From Pseudomonas nitroreducens NBRC 12694 (lineage in GTDB: Bacteria > Pseudomonadota > Gammaproteobacteria > Pseudomonadales > Pseudomonadaceae): DNA of 64,000 nt. The notes under the pieces were generated by a model. That model was given only the letters and a program-made list of their open reading frames with translations. It was not told the origin of the DNA and made no database searches. The translations under genes and the position numbers were made by a program. Position 1 is the stretch's first letter. Every line of letters starts with the position of its first letter. Shown in pieces: positions 56,075 through 64,000 of this stretch. The stretch is from assembly GCF_002091755.1 (NCBI RefSeq), contig NZ_BDAI01000002.1, forward strand, positions 434,001 through 498,000, read 5' to 3'.

Positions 56075-56941
56075 TCAGCGAGCGGCGGCACCTATGTTGT
56101 TGACCATGTTGATCAGGCGGGGCCCGATGTCGTCCTCGAGCTTCTCGCGGGTCAGCTGGAAGCTCGGTCCGCCGCAGTTGAAGGCCAGCAGGCCGTACTG
56201 CGGGTGTACCAAGGGCACGGCGACGGAGTTGACGTCGCGGTGCCATTCACCGATCGACAGGCAGTAGCCGTAGTCGGTGTAGTCCCTGAAGGCGCGGTCC
56301 AGACCCTTGCGGATGGCCGGCCAGTTGTCCGGTTCGCGTTCGCGAACGTGGTCGAGCAGGAATTCCCGTTCGTTTTCCGGCATCGCCGCGAGGCACGCGC
56401 GGCCTACCGAACTCACCGCCAGCGGCAGGTAACTGCCGATCTGCCGGCGCATCGTCATGTTTCCCTGTCCCTGGACCACATCCAGGTAGACCATCTGCAG
56501 GCGGTCGCGGGCGGCCATGGCCACCGCCGCCTGGGCGTGGTTGGCCAGTTCCTCCATCAGCGGATGGGCCACCGCGCGGATCGACAGGTTCGACAGCATC
56601 GCGTAGCCGAAACCCAGCACGCCGACATCCAGCTGGTACTTGCCCGAATGCACCTCGCGCTTGAGGCAACCCAGGCGCATCAGGGTGTTGGTCAGGCGCG
56701 TCACCGTCGGCTTGGGCAGGTCGGTCTTGCGGGCCAGGTCCTGGTTGCTCAGCACGTTTTCCCGTGGCGTGAAGCAACGCAGGATCTCCAGGCCGCGCGC
56801 CAGCGCCGTGACGAACTGGCCGCTGTTTTCCTCTTCGCTCAGTGCCGTGGCCGGGTCGTACAGGCCGCGTTCCAGCAGGCCGATTTCACCTTCGTTTTTC
56901 GTCGGCGTAGCCGAGTCCATCTCCGTCTTGTTGCGGCGCAT
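56075..56941 (-). CDS. IclR-family transcriptional regulator
   Basis: A 288-residue regulator. A winged helix (about residues 45-110; ARGLEILRCFTPRENVLSNQDLARKTDLPKPTVTRLTNTLMRLG) follows an N-terminal extension, and an IclR effector domain from about 125 ends in PLVHPQYGLLAFNCGGPSF. It resembles PcaR/PobR/DcaR types that sense beta-ketoadipate-like compounds. It is divergent from the enoyl-CoA hydratase gene with two palindromes between. AGGGG precedes ATG 56941. Confidence 0.9.
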   Translation of the reverse strand: MRRNKTEMDSATPTKNEGEIGLLERGLYDPATALSEEENSGQFVTALARGLEILRCFTPRENVLSNQDLARKTDLPKPTVTRLTNTLMRLGCLKREVHSGKYQLDVGVLGFGYAMLSNLSIRAVAHPLMEELANHAQAAVAMAARDRLQMVYLDVVQGQGNMTMRRQIGSYLPLAVSSVGRACLAAMPENEREFLLDHVREREPDNWPAIRKGLDRAFRDYTDYGYCLSIGEWHRDVNSVAVPLVHPQYGLLAFNCGGPSFQLTREKLEDDIGPRLINMVNNIGAAAR

Positions 56942-56984
56942 GGTAGAACCCCTATTCACGGAAAATCAATAAAATAAAATTCAG

Positions 56985-56999
56985 TTTCGTCAGACGAAA
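56985..56999. promoter_or_regulatory. IclR operator candidate 1 (perfect palindrome)
   Basis: TTTCGTC - A - GACGAAA, an exact 7-1-7 inverted repeat, 44 bases upstream of the IclR start codon. It shares TTTCG-n-CAGACGAAA with a second copy at 57148. It probably serves autoregulation. Confidence 0.75.
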
Positions 57000-57147
57000 T
57001 TGTAATGGGTCTGAATTGGTTAGTACAGGCGTGCCGCTAAAAATATATCGGGCTCAGGTTTTAAAGGGCTTCCAAGGCTATTTGGCTCAGCACCGTTTAC
57101 AGCGCCGATCCAGGATCACTATGATGAAATCGAAATACGGAATTTAG

Positions 57148-57162
57148 TTTCGGCAGACGAAA
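57148..57162. promoter_or_regulatory. IclR operator candidate 2
   Basis: TTTCGGCAGACGAAA differs from copy 1 at one base and lies 22 bases before the enoyl-CoA hydratase start, close to or overlapping the promoter of the right-hand operon. Two copies flanking the divergent spacer suggest co-ordinate control of both arms. Confidence 0.75.
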
Positions 57163-57183
57163 CAAAGTGAGGTCACAGCTTTC

Positions 57184-57960
57184 ATGAGTACCAGCGTGGT
57201 TCATCTCGATATCCAGGCCAACGGCGTGGCGGTTGTCCGCATCGACCGCCCGGAAGCCAAAAACGCCCTCAATGCTGCGGTGCGCCAGCAACTGGCCGAG
57301 CACTTCCGCGCCCTGAGCGATAACCCTGAGGTTCGCGCGGTGGTGCTGACCGGGGGAGAGGAGTGCTTCGTCGCCGGCGCTGACATCCGTGAATTCGCCC
57401 AGGCCAGCCCCATCGAGATGTACCGTCGCCACACCGAACTGCTGTGGGAAGCGATTTCCCGTTGCCCCAAGCCGGTGATCGCTGCGGTGAACGGTTTTGC
57501 CCTGGGCGGCGGCTGCGAGCTGGCAATGCACTGCGACATCATCGTCGCCGGCGAGTCGGCACGCTTTGGTCAGCCGGAAGTGAAACTCGGCCTGATGCCC
57601 GGTGCCGGCGGCACCCAGCGGTTGATCCGCGCCGTGGGCAAGTTCCAGGCAATGCGCATCGCCCTGACCGGCTGCCTGGTCAAGGCGCCCGAGGCCCTGG
57701 CCATCGGCATGCTCAGTGAAGTGGTGGAAGACTCGCGCACGCTGCCCCGCGCGCTGGAACTGGCCGCTGAGATCGCCGCGCTGCCGCCGCTGGCCGTGGC
57801 ACAGATCAAGGAAGTGATGCTCGCCGGTGCCGATCTGCCGCTGGACAGTGCGTTGACGCTTGAGCGCAAGGCCTTCCAGTTGCTGTTCGACTCGAAAGAC
57901 CAGAAAGAGGGCGCCGCCGCCTTCCTCGAAAAACGCAAAGCCAATTTCCTGGGGGAATGA
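57184..57960 (+). CDS. Enoyl-CoA hydratase (PaaF/DcaE-like)
   Basis: A 258-residue crotonase. The oxyanion hole is in FVAGADIREFA and NGFALGGGCELAMHCD; both catalytic-type Glu are present (GGCELAM and GQPEVKLGLMPGAGGTQRL). It adds water to a 2,3-enoyl-CoA. It is the first gene of the right arm; its stop overlaps an ATG two codons before the next gene's preferred start. The context suggests 2,3-dehydroadipyl-CoA as substrate. Confidence 0.91.
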   Translation: MSTSVVHLDIQANGVAVVRIDRPEAKNALNAAVRQQLAEHFRALSDNPEVRAVVLTGGEECFVAGADIREFAQASPIEMYRRHTELLWEAISRCPKPVIAAVNGFALGGGCELAMHCDIIVAGESARFGQPEVKLGLMPGAGGTQRLIRAVGKFQAMRIALTGCLVKAPEALAIGMLSEVVEDSRTLPRALELAAEIAALPPLAVAQIKEVMLAGADLPLDSALTLERKAFQLLFDSKDQKEGAAAFLEKRKANFLGE

Positions 57961-57962
57961 GC

Positions 57963-59498
57963 ATGACCCTTTCTTTCGGTATTGAGCGCATGGCCATCGT
58001 CGGTACGGGAGTCATGGGCAGCGGTATCGCCCAGATCGCCGCCCAGGCCGGCATCCAGGTGAAACTCTTCGATGCCCGTGACGGTGCGGCCCAAACCGCG
58101 CGTGAAAACCTCGGTCGCACCCTCGCCAAGCTGGCGGAGAAGGGCAAGATCACTTCTGCCGAAGCCGACGCCACCCTGGCTCGTTTGCTGGTTGCCGGTT
58201 CCCTGGGCGAGCTGGCCGATTCTGATCTGGTGGTCGAGGCGATCATCGAGCGTCTCGATGCCAAGCAGGCGCTGCTGGCCGATCTGGAAGCCGTGGTCAG
58301 CGCCGACTGCATCCTCGCCACCAACACCTCGTCGCTGTCGGTCACCAGCATCGCCCGTGGTTGCCAGCATCCGGAGCGGGTGGCAGGCTTCCACTTCTTC
58401 AACCCGGTGCCGCTGATGAAGGTGGTCGAGGTGATCGACGGCCTGGCCAGCGACCCGCTGGTCGGCGACAGACTGGTGGCGCTGGCCGCGCGCATGGGCC
58501 ATCGCGGCATCCGCGCCAAGGACACTCCTGGCTTCATCATCAACCACGCCGGCCGGGCCTATAGCACCGAAGCCCTGCAGATGCTCAAGGAAGCCATCGC
58601 CGAACCGGCCGATATCGACCGCATCCTGCGCGAAGGCCTGGGCTTCCGCATGGGGCCGCTGGAGCTGTTCGACCTCACCGCGCTGGACGTTTCCCACCCG
58701 GTGATCGAGTCCATCTACAACCAGTTCTACCAGGAGCCGCGCTATCGCCCGGCGGCGCTGACCCGGCAGATGCTCGAGGCCGGCTTCGTCGGTCGCAAGG
58801 TCGGCCGCGGCTTCTATCGCTATGCAGACGGCAAGATGATCGACCCGCCGGCACCGCAACCGGTGCCGAGCGTGGCCGCGCTGCCGCCGGTGTGGATCGG
58901 TGCGGAGAACGACCAGGACCGCGAGTTGCTCGGCGAACTGCTGAAGAAACTCGGTGCGACCCTGGAGCAGGGCGGCCACCCCAGTAGCGAGGCGCTGTGC
59001 CTGCTCGCCCCTTATGGTGTGGACGCAACCACGGCCTGCCAGAACTTCGGCACCGACCCGGCACGCACCGTCTGCATCGACCTGCTGCTGGACCTGCAGC
59101 GCCACCGCTGCCTGATGCAGAACCCGGCGACTGCCCCGGCCATGCGCGATGCCGCCCATGCGCTGCTGGCGGCGGACGGTGCAGGTGTCACGCTCATCAA
59201 TGACAGCGTCGGCTTCGTCGCCCAGCGCGTACTGGCGCTGATCGTCAACCTGGCCGGCGATATCGTCCAGCAGCGCATCGCCAGCCTCGACGACCTCGAC
59301 GAAGGCGTGCGCCGTGGCCTGGGCTACCCGCAAGGTCCGCTGGCCTGGGGCGACAGCGTCGGCCCGGCGCGCCTGCTGACCATTCTCGAACGCATGACCG
59401 ACCTGACCGGCGATGCCCGCTACCGCCCCGGTCCGTGGCTGCGCCGCCGCGCTGCGCTGGGACTGTCGCTGCGCCACGCTGAGCCTGCGCTGGGCTGA
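57963..59498 (+). CDS. 3-hydroxyacyl-CoA dehydrogenase (PaaH/DcaH-like)
   Basis: A 511-residue NAD-dependent enzyme. The NAD fold is VGTGVMGSGIAQIAAQAG, the catalytic His is in VAGFHFFNPVPLMKVVEV and the dimer region is DTPGFIINHAGRAY. A second C-terminal 3HCDH domain (about residues 410-505; ALAWGDSVGPARLL) is found in the 500-residue PaaH type. It oxidises a 3-hydroxyacyl-CoA; 3-hydroxyadipyl-CoA is inferred. ATG 57963 is seven bases after GGGGGA. Confidence 0.91.
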   Translation: MTLSFGIERMAIVGTGVMGSGIAQIAAQAGIQVKLFDARDGAAQTARENLGRTLAKLAEKGKITSAEADATLARLLVAGSLGELADSDLVVEAIIERLDAKQALLADLEAVVSADCILATNTSSLSVTSIARGCQHPERVAGFHFFNPVPLMKVVEVIDGLASDPLVGDRLVALAARMGHRGIRAKDTPGFIINHAGRAYSTEALQMLKEAIAEPADIDRILREGLGFRMGPLELFDLTALDVSHPVIESIYNQFYQEPRYRPAALTRQMLEAGFVGRKVGRGFYRYADGKMIDPPAPQPVPSVAALPPVWIGAENDQDRELLGELLKKLGATLEQGGHPSSEALCLLAPYGVDATTACQNFGTDPARTVCIDLLLDLQRHRCLMQNPATAPAMRDAAHALLAADGAGVTLINDSVGFVAQRVLALIVNLAGDIVQQRIASLDDLDEGVRRGLGYPQGPLAWGDSVGPARLLTILERMTDLTGDARYRPGPWLRRRAALGLSLRHAEPALG

Positions 59499-59530
59499 AG
59501 CCCGGCGCCTACCGATTCAAGGAGATACCG

Positions 59531-60733
59531 ATGCTCAATGCTTATATCTACGCCGGCCTGCGCACGCCCTTCGGTCGCCATGGCGGCGCCCTGGCGCCGG
59601 TGCGCCCGGACGATCTGATCGCCCAGGTGATCCGCGAGCTGCTGGCCAGCACCAAGGTGCCGGGCGAAGCCATCGAGGACGTGATCCTCGGCAACACCAA
59701 CCAGGCCGGTGAAGACAGCCGCAACATCGCCCGCCATGCCGCACTGCTCGCCGGCCTGCCGGTGACCGTGCCGGGCCAGACGGTGAACCGCCTGTGCGCC
59801 AGTGGTCTGGCGGCGGTAATCGATGCAGCGCGCGCCGTGACCTGTGGTGAAGGCGCGCTGTTCGTCGCTGGCGGTGTGGAAAGCATGTCCCGCGCGCCCT
59901 TCGTCATGGCCAAGGCCGAGGCGGCGTACAGCCGTGACCTGACAGTATTCGACAGCACCATCGGTGCGCGCTTCCCCAACCCGAAGATCGTTGCCGGGTT
60001 CGGCAACGACAGCATGCCGGAGACTGGCGACAACGTAGCCCGTGAATTCGGCATCAGCCGCGAGCAGGCCGACCGCTTCGCTGCCCGTTCCCAGGCCAAC
60101 TTTGAAGCCGCCCGCCAGGCCGGTTTCTTTGCCGGGGAAATCCTTCCGGTCAGCGTGCCGACCGGGCGCAAGACGCCGCCGAATGTGGTCGAGCAGGACG
60201 AGCATCCGCGTCCATCTTCCGATGAATCCGCGTTGGCGCGCCTCAAGCCGCTGTCCGAGGGCGGGGTGGTCACCGCGGGCAACGCTTCCGGCGTCAACGA
60301 CGGCGCCGCCGCATTGCTGATCGGCTCGGCAGAGGCGGGCGAACGCCACGGCCTCAAGCCGCTGGCGCGGATTCTTTCGGCGGCGGCGGTCGGCGTCGAG
60401 CCGCGCATCATGGGTGTCGGCCCGGTCGAGGCGATCAACAAGGCGCTGGCCCGCGCCAACCTGACCCTGGCCGACATGGACATCATCGAGATCAACGAGG
60501 CTTTCGCTTCCCAGGTGCTCGGTTGCCTGCACGGTCTGGGTGTCGACTTCGACGATGCGCGGGTCAACCCCAATGGCGGCGCCATCGCCGTCGGCCACCC
60601 GCTGGGCGCCTCCGGCGCGCGGCTGGCGCTGAGCGTGGCGCGCCAACTGCAGCGCAGCGGTCAACGCTATGCGGTGATCAGCCTGTGCATCGGCGTGGGC
60701 CAGGGGCTCGCCATGGTTATCGAGCGCGCCTGA
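59531..60733 (+). CDS. Thiolase (PcaF/PaaJ-type 3-oxoadipyl-CoA thiolase-like)
   Basis: A 400-residue thiolase. The acyl-accepting Cys is Cys89 (NRLCASGLAAV), the His motif is GGAIAVGHPLGASGAR and the second Cys is in SLCIGVGQG. The stretch LGNTNQAGEDSRNIAR is the mark of the PcaF/PaaJ 3-oxoadipyl-CoA thiolases. It would split 3-oxoadipyl-CoA into succinyl-CoA and acetyl-CoA. AAGGAG precedes ATG 59531. Gap to the previous gene is 32 bases. Confidence 0.92.
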   Translation: MLNAYIYAGLRTPFGRHGGALAPVRPDDLIAQVIRELLASTKVPGEAIEDVILGNTNQAGEDSRNIARHAALLAGLPVTVPGQTVNRLCASGLAAVIDAARAVTCGEGALFVAGGVESMSRAPFVMAKAEAAYSRDLTVFDSTIGARFPNPKIVAGFGNDSMPETGDNVAREFGISREQADRFAARSQANFEAARQAGFFAGEILPVSVPTGRKTPPNVVEQDEHPRPSSDESALARLKPLSEGGVVTAGNASGVNDGAAALLIGSAEAGERHGLKPLARILSAAAVGVEPRIMGVGPVEAINKALARANLTLADMDIIEINEAFASQVLGCLHGLGVDFDDARVNPNGGAIAVGHPLGASGARLALSVARQLQRSGQRYAVISLCIGVGQGLAMVIERA

Positions 60734-60753
60734 GCGCCAGAGAGGAGTTGAAG

Positions 60754-61986
60754 ATGGGTGCTTTGAGCGGATACCGCGTACTCGACCTCAGCCGCGTGCT
60801 GGCCGGGCCCTGGTGCGGCCAGGTGCTGGCCGACCTGGGCGCGGAAGTGATCAAGATCGAACGGCCCGGCGTGGGGGACGACACCCGCGGCTGGGGCCCG
60901 CCCTACATGAAAGCCGCCGACGGCTCGGACAGCTCCGAGGCGGCGTACTACCAGTCCACCAACCGCAACAAGCTGTCGGTGGCGCTGAACCTGGCCACCG
61001 AAGAAGGGCAGGCGCTGGTGCGCGCCCTGGCCTGCGAGTGCGACGTGCTGATCGAGAACTACAAGGCCGGTTCGCTGGCCAAGTACGGGCTTGACTACGA
61101 GAGCCTGTCGAAAGTGAATCCGCGCCTGGTCTACTGCTCCATCACCGGTTTCGGCCAGACCGGCCCGCGCGCCGAGGAGCCCGGCTACGACTTCATCATC
61201 CAGGGCATGGGCGGCTTGATGAGCATCACCGGCGAGAAGGACGGCGTGCCCGGCGCGGGCCCGCAGAAAGTCGGTGTCGCCGTATCCGACGTGATGACCG
61301 GCCTGTACTCGGTGGTCGCCATCCAGGCCGCGCTGCTGGCCCGCGAGAAGACCGGCCGCGGCCAGCACTGCGACATGGCGCTGCTGGACGTGCAGGTCGC
61401 CATGCTCGGCAACCAGAGCCAGAACTACCTCGCCACCGGGCGCTCGCCGGGCCGCCAGGGCAATGCCCACGTCAACATCGTGCCGTACCAGGTGTTCAGC
61501 GCGAAGGACATGGACTTCATCATCGCCTGCGGCAACGACAGCCAGTTCGTCTCTCTGTGCGACGCCATCGGCCTGCCGGAATTGCCGAAAGACCCGCGCT
61601 TCACCCGCAATGCCGACCGCGTGCGCAACCGCGACATCATCGTCGGCAAGCTCGCCGAGCACTTCCAGGGCGACACCGCCGATAACTGGGTGAAACGCAT
61701 CCACGCGATGAAGGTGCCGGTCGGCGTGATCAACGACATCGGCCGCGCGCTGGACGAGCCGCAGGTGGTCGCCCGCGACATGCTGGTGGAGATTCCCCAC
61801 GCGCAGAACCCGGCGTTCCGCATGGTCGGCAGCCCGCTGAAATTGTCCGAGACGCCGGTGGAATACCAGCGCCCGGCGCCCATGCTCGGCGAGCACACCG
61901 ACGAGGTGCTCAAGCGCCGCCTGGGGATCGATGACGCACGCCTGGCGCAGTTGAAGGCCGAGGGTGTGATCGAGCAGTTGGGATAA
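60754..61986 (+). CDS. Class III CoA-transferase (CaiB/BaiF family)
   Basis: A 410-residue protein. The opening [33 protein letters not shown] is the family signature; a catalytic-type Asp is at residue 212 ([10 protein letters not shown]). The group includes succinyl-CoA:glutarate/dicarboxylate CoA-transferases. Here it likely activates the free dicarboxylate with succinyl-CoA, replacing the two-subunit DcaIJ enzyme of Acinetobacter. GAGGAG precedes ATG 60754. Confidence 0.91.
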   Translation: MGALSGYRVLDLSRVLAGPWCGQVLADLGAEVIKIERPGVGDDTRGWGPPYMKAADGSDSSEAAYYQSTNRNKLSVALNLATEEGQALVRALACECDVLIENYKAGSLAKYGLDYESLSKVNPRLVYCSITGFGQTGPRAEEPGYDFIIQGMGGLMSITGEKDGVPGAGPQKVGVAVSDVMTGLYSVVAIQAALLAREKTGRGQHCDMALLDVQVAMLGNQSQNYLATGRSPGRQGNAHVNIVPYQVFSAKDMDFIIACGNDSQFVSLCDAIGLPELPKDPRFTRNADRVRNRDIIVGKLAEHFQGDTADNWVKRIHAMKVPVGVINDIGRALDEPQVVARDMLVEIPHAQNPAFRMVGSPLKLSETPVEYQRPAPMLGEHTDEVLKRRLGIDDARLAQLKAEGVIEQLG

Positions 61987-62059
61987 TCCTGAGGCCTTCA
62001 CCCGAACCACCCCCAACCGCAGCGCCGATACAAACCGGCGTCAGCCAAGGAAACAACTG

Positions 62060-62809
62060 ATGAAAGTACTGGTCGCGGTAAAACGCGTGGTTGATTACAA
62101 CGTCAAGGTCCGCGTCAAGGCGGACAACTCCGGCGTCGATCTCGCCAACGTCAAGATGTCCATGAACCCCTTCTGCGAAATCGCCGTGGAAGAGGCCGTA
62201 CGCCTGAAAGAGAAGGGCGTCGCCAGCGAGATCGTGGTGGTCTCGGTCGGCCCGAGTGGCGCGCAGGAACAATTGCGCACTGCTCTGGCGCTGGGTGCCG
62301 ACCGTGCGGTGCTGGTCGAGAGCAACGAAGAACTGAACTCCCTGGCTGTCGCCAAGGCCCTTAAAGCTCTGGTCGACAAAGAGCAGCCGCAGCTGGTCAT
62401 CCTCGGCAAGCAGGCCATCGACAGCGACAACAACCAGACCGGCCAGATGCTGGCCGCGCTGACCGGCTACGCGCAAGGCACCTTCGCCTCCAAGGTCGAA
62501 GTCGCTGGCGACAAGGTCAACGTCACCCGTGAAATCGACGGCGGCCTGCAGACCGTTGCCCTGAACCTGCCGGCCATCGTCACCACCGACCTGCGCCTGA
62601 ACGAGCCGCGCTACGCGTCGCTGCCGAATATCATGAAGGCGAAGAAGAAGCCGCTGGAATTCCTCCCCCCTGACGCGCTGGGTGTCTCCACGGCCTCGAC
62701 CGTGAAGACTCTCAAGGTCGAAGCGCCTGCCGCGCGCAGCGCCGGCATCAAGGTGAAATCGGTGGCCGAACTGGTCGAGAAACTGAAGAACGAAGCGAAG
62801 GTGATCTGA
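62060..62809 (+). CDS. etfB: Electron transfer flavoprotein subunit beta EtfB
   Basis: A 249-residue subunit. It has the typical [20 protein letters not shown] start, [18 protein letters not shown], the AMP/ADP-binding [21 protein letters not shown] and the ETF-beta signature region [43 protein letters not shown]. It accepts electrons from acyl-CoA dehydrogenases with EtfA. It overlaps etfA by one base. No ETF-quinone oxidoreductase gene is adjacent. Confidence 0.93.
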   Translation: MKVLVAVKRVVDYNVKVRVKADNSGVDLANVKMSMNPFCEIAVEEAVRLKEKGVASEIVVVSVGPSGAQEQLRTALALGADRAVLVESNEELNSLAVAKALKALVDKEQPQLVILGKQAIDSDNNQTGQMLAALTGYAQGTFASKVEVAGDKVNVTREIDGGLQTVALNLPAIVTTDLRLNEPRYASLPNIMKAKKKPLEFLPPDALGVSTASTVKTLKVEAPAARSAGIKVKSVAELVEKLKNEAKVI

Positions 62810-63753
62810 TGACTGTGCTGGTTGTTGCAGAACATTCGAATGGCGCGCTGGGCGCCGCGACGCTGAATACCGTTGCCGCCGCGCAGAAGATCGGGGGCGA
62901 TATCGCCGTCCTGGTCGCAGGCCATAACGTCGGTGGCGTGGCTGAAGCCGCTGCCAGGATCGCTGGTGTTGCCAAGGTGCTGGTCGCCGACAACGCAGCC
63001 TACGCTCACCAACTGCCGGAGAATGTGGCTCCGCTGATCGCCGCTCTTGTGAACGGAGAGGGGGGCAAGGGCTACAGCCACGTGCTGGCCGCCGCCACCA
63101 CCAACGGCAAGAACTTCCTGCCGCGCGTTGCCGCCCTGCTGGACGTCGACCAGATCTCCGAGATCATCGAAGTCGTCAGCGCCGATACCTTCAAGCGCCC
63201 GATCTACGCCGGTAACGCCATCGCTACCGTGCAGTCCTCGGCTGCCGTCAAGGTCATCACCGTGCGTGGCACCGGCTTCGACGCCGTTGCTGCCGAAGGT
63301 GGCTCCGCCGCTGTTGAAGCCGTTTCCGGCCCGGCCGATGCCGGCAAGTCCGCCTTCGTTGGCGAAGAACTGGCCAAGTCCGACCGTCCGGAACTGACCG
63401 CTGCCAGGATCGTCGTATCCGGCGGCCGTGGCATGGGCAATGGCGACAACTTCAAGATCCTCTACTCCCTGGCTGACAAGCTGGGCGCTGCCGTCGGCGC
63501 TTCCCGCGCCGCGGTCGACGCCGGCTTCGTGCCGAACGACATGCAGGTCGGCCAGACCGGCAAGATCGTCGCTCCGCAGCTGTACGTGGCCGTCGGCATT
63601 TCCGGCGCCATCCAGCACCTGGCGGGCATGAAGGATTCGAAAGTGATCGTGGCGATCAACAAGGACGAAGAGGCACCGATCTTCCAGGTCGCCGACTACG
63701 GCCTGGTTGCCGACCTGTTCGAAGCCGTACCGGAGCTGGAAAAGACCCTCTGA
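62809..63753 (+). CDS. etfA: Electron transfer flavoprotein subunit alpha EtfA
   Basis: A 314-residue subunit. The FAD motif [100 protein letters not shown] is classic (shown here as separate known blocks: [36 protein letters not shown]). It forms the EtfAB heterodimer with the gene before it. It starts at ATG 62809, overlapping the etfB stop (TGATG). Confidence 0.93.
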   Translation: MTVLVVAEHSNGALGAATLNTVAAAQKIGGDIAVLVAGHNVGGVAEAAARIAGVAKVLVADNAAYAHQLPENVAPLIAALVNGEGGKGYSHVLAAATTNGKNFLPRVAALLDVDQISEIIEVVSADTFKRPIYAGNAIATVQSSAAVKVITVRGTGFDAVAAEGGSAAVEAVSGPADAGKSAFVGEELAKSDRPELTAARIVVSGGRGMGNGDNFKILYSLADKLGAAVGASRAAVDAGFVPNDMQVGQTGKIVAPQLYVAVGISGAIQHLAGMKDSKVIVAINKDEEAPIFQVADYGLVADLFEAVPELEKTL

Positions 63754-63770
63754 TCCTGCTCATTCCCCTG

Positions 63771-63801
63771 GCCGGGCCAGCTGTCATCGGCCCGGCGTTT
63801 T
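63771..63801 (+). terminator. Intrinsic terminator after etfA
   Basis: GCCGGGCC (63771-63778) pairs with GGCCCGGC (63789-63796) around a 10-base loop, then GTTTT. It may end the operon or only reduce transcription into the porin gene. Confidence 0.65.
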
Positions 63802-63832
63802 GCCAACTCCCCAGTAGAAAGAAACAAGAACA

Positions 63833-64000
63833 ATGAAAAATCGTCGTACCCCTGTGCTGGTCTCCGGACTGGCGCTGCTGCCCTCGTTCGCCCATGCGGA
63901 TTTCCTCGCCGACAGCAAGGCCAGCATCGAAGCACGCAACTTCTACTTCAACCGCGACTACCGCCAGAGCGGTGCCGCGCAGTCCAAATCCGAAGAGTGG
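63833..64000 (+). CDS. OprD-family porin, 5' part (runs off the window)
   Basis: The first 56 codons of a porin: signal peptide ([21 protein letters not shown]) followed by the OprD-type mature start [19 protein letters not shown]. It is on the same strand and 79 bases after etfA. It could be the outer-membrane entry for the dicarboxylate, the job that DcaP does in Acinetobacter. The rest is outside the window. Confidence 0.85.
   Translation, partial: MKNRRTPVLVSGLALLPSFAHADFLADSKASIEARNFYFNRDYRQSGAAQSKSEEW

Overview
The window is GC-rich and carries a chromosomal gene set typical of Pseudomonas. The clearest markers are nfxB divergent from mexCD-oprJ, czcRS divergent from czcCBA, two OprD-family porins, a DUF2790 protein and an STN-type TonB receptor. 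NfxB and MexC/MexD look very close to the P. aeruginosa proteins, while the accessory catabolic genes differ. This suggests a relative in the P. aeruginosa / nitroreducens / citronellolis group; the species was not determined. No tRNA, rRNA, CRISPR array, transposase or prophage gene was seen.

Left part (1-21.6 kb): a GNAT acetyltransferase, an SH3/anchor protein and a DUF2790 protein lead into the Co/Zn/Cd module. There czcRS points left and czcCBA points right, with a perfect palindrome in the spacer and a small Cys/His-containing ORF wedged between czcC and czcB. An SDR, an OprD porin, a cupin, an MgtC protein and a NIPSNAP protein follow. Next is the drug-efflux operon mexCD-oprJ with its divergent repressor nfxB.

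Middle part (21.6-46.5 kb): single genes and small operons of accessory metabolism. These are a SulP transporter, a DUF2938 protein, an MFS exporter, a tautomerase-SDR pair with a divergent LysR, a siderophore receptor, a thioredoxin-like protein, an NTF2-like protein, GNAT, Rrf2, a methyltransferase, a HIT-like protein, a LysR gene that lacks a canonical start codon, a DMT exporter and a MOSC protein. A LysR / MHS transporter / nitrilase group is followed by remnants of an aldo/keto reductase and a carboxymuconolactone decarboxylase-like gene. Intact aldo/keto reductase and alcohol dehydrogenase genes come next, then a quinone-oxidoreductase-like gene divergent from a LysR, and a beta-propeller-like protein.

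Right part (46.9-64 kb): a receiver-EAL phosphodiesterase, a translationally coupled trehalose operon (otsB, a GH15 glycosidase, otsA), a small conserved-looking protein and a cold-shock gene with a structured leader. The last 10 kb is a coherent catabolic regulon. On the left arm are an MFS importer, an acyl-CoA dehydrogenase and an IclR regulator. On the right arm are an enoyl-CoA hydratase, a 3-hydroxyacyl-CoA dehydrogenase, a PcaF/PaaJ-type thiolase, a class III CoA-transferase, etfB, etfA and the start of an OprD porin. The divergent spacer holds two copies of a TTTCGnCAGACGAAA palindrome. The set matches, step for step, uptake, CoA activation and beta-oxidation of a medium-chain dicarboxylate such as adipate (the dca logic of Acinetobacter), with different enzymes for CoA activation and outer-membrane entry. 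This is the most interesting system in the window.
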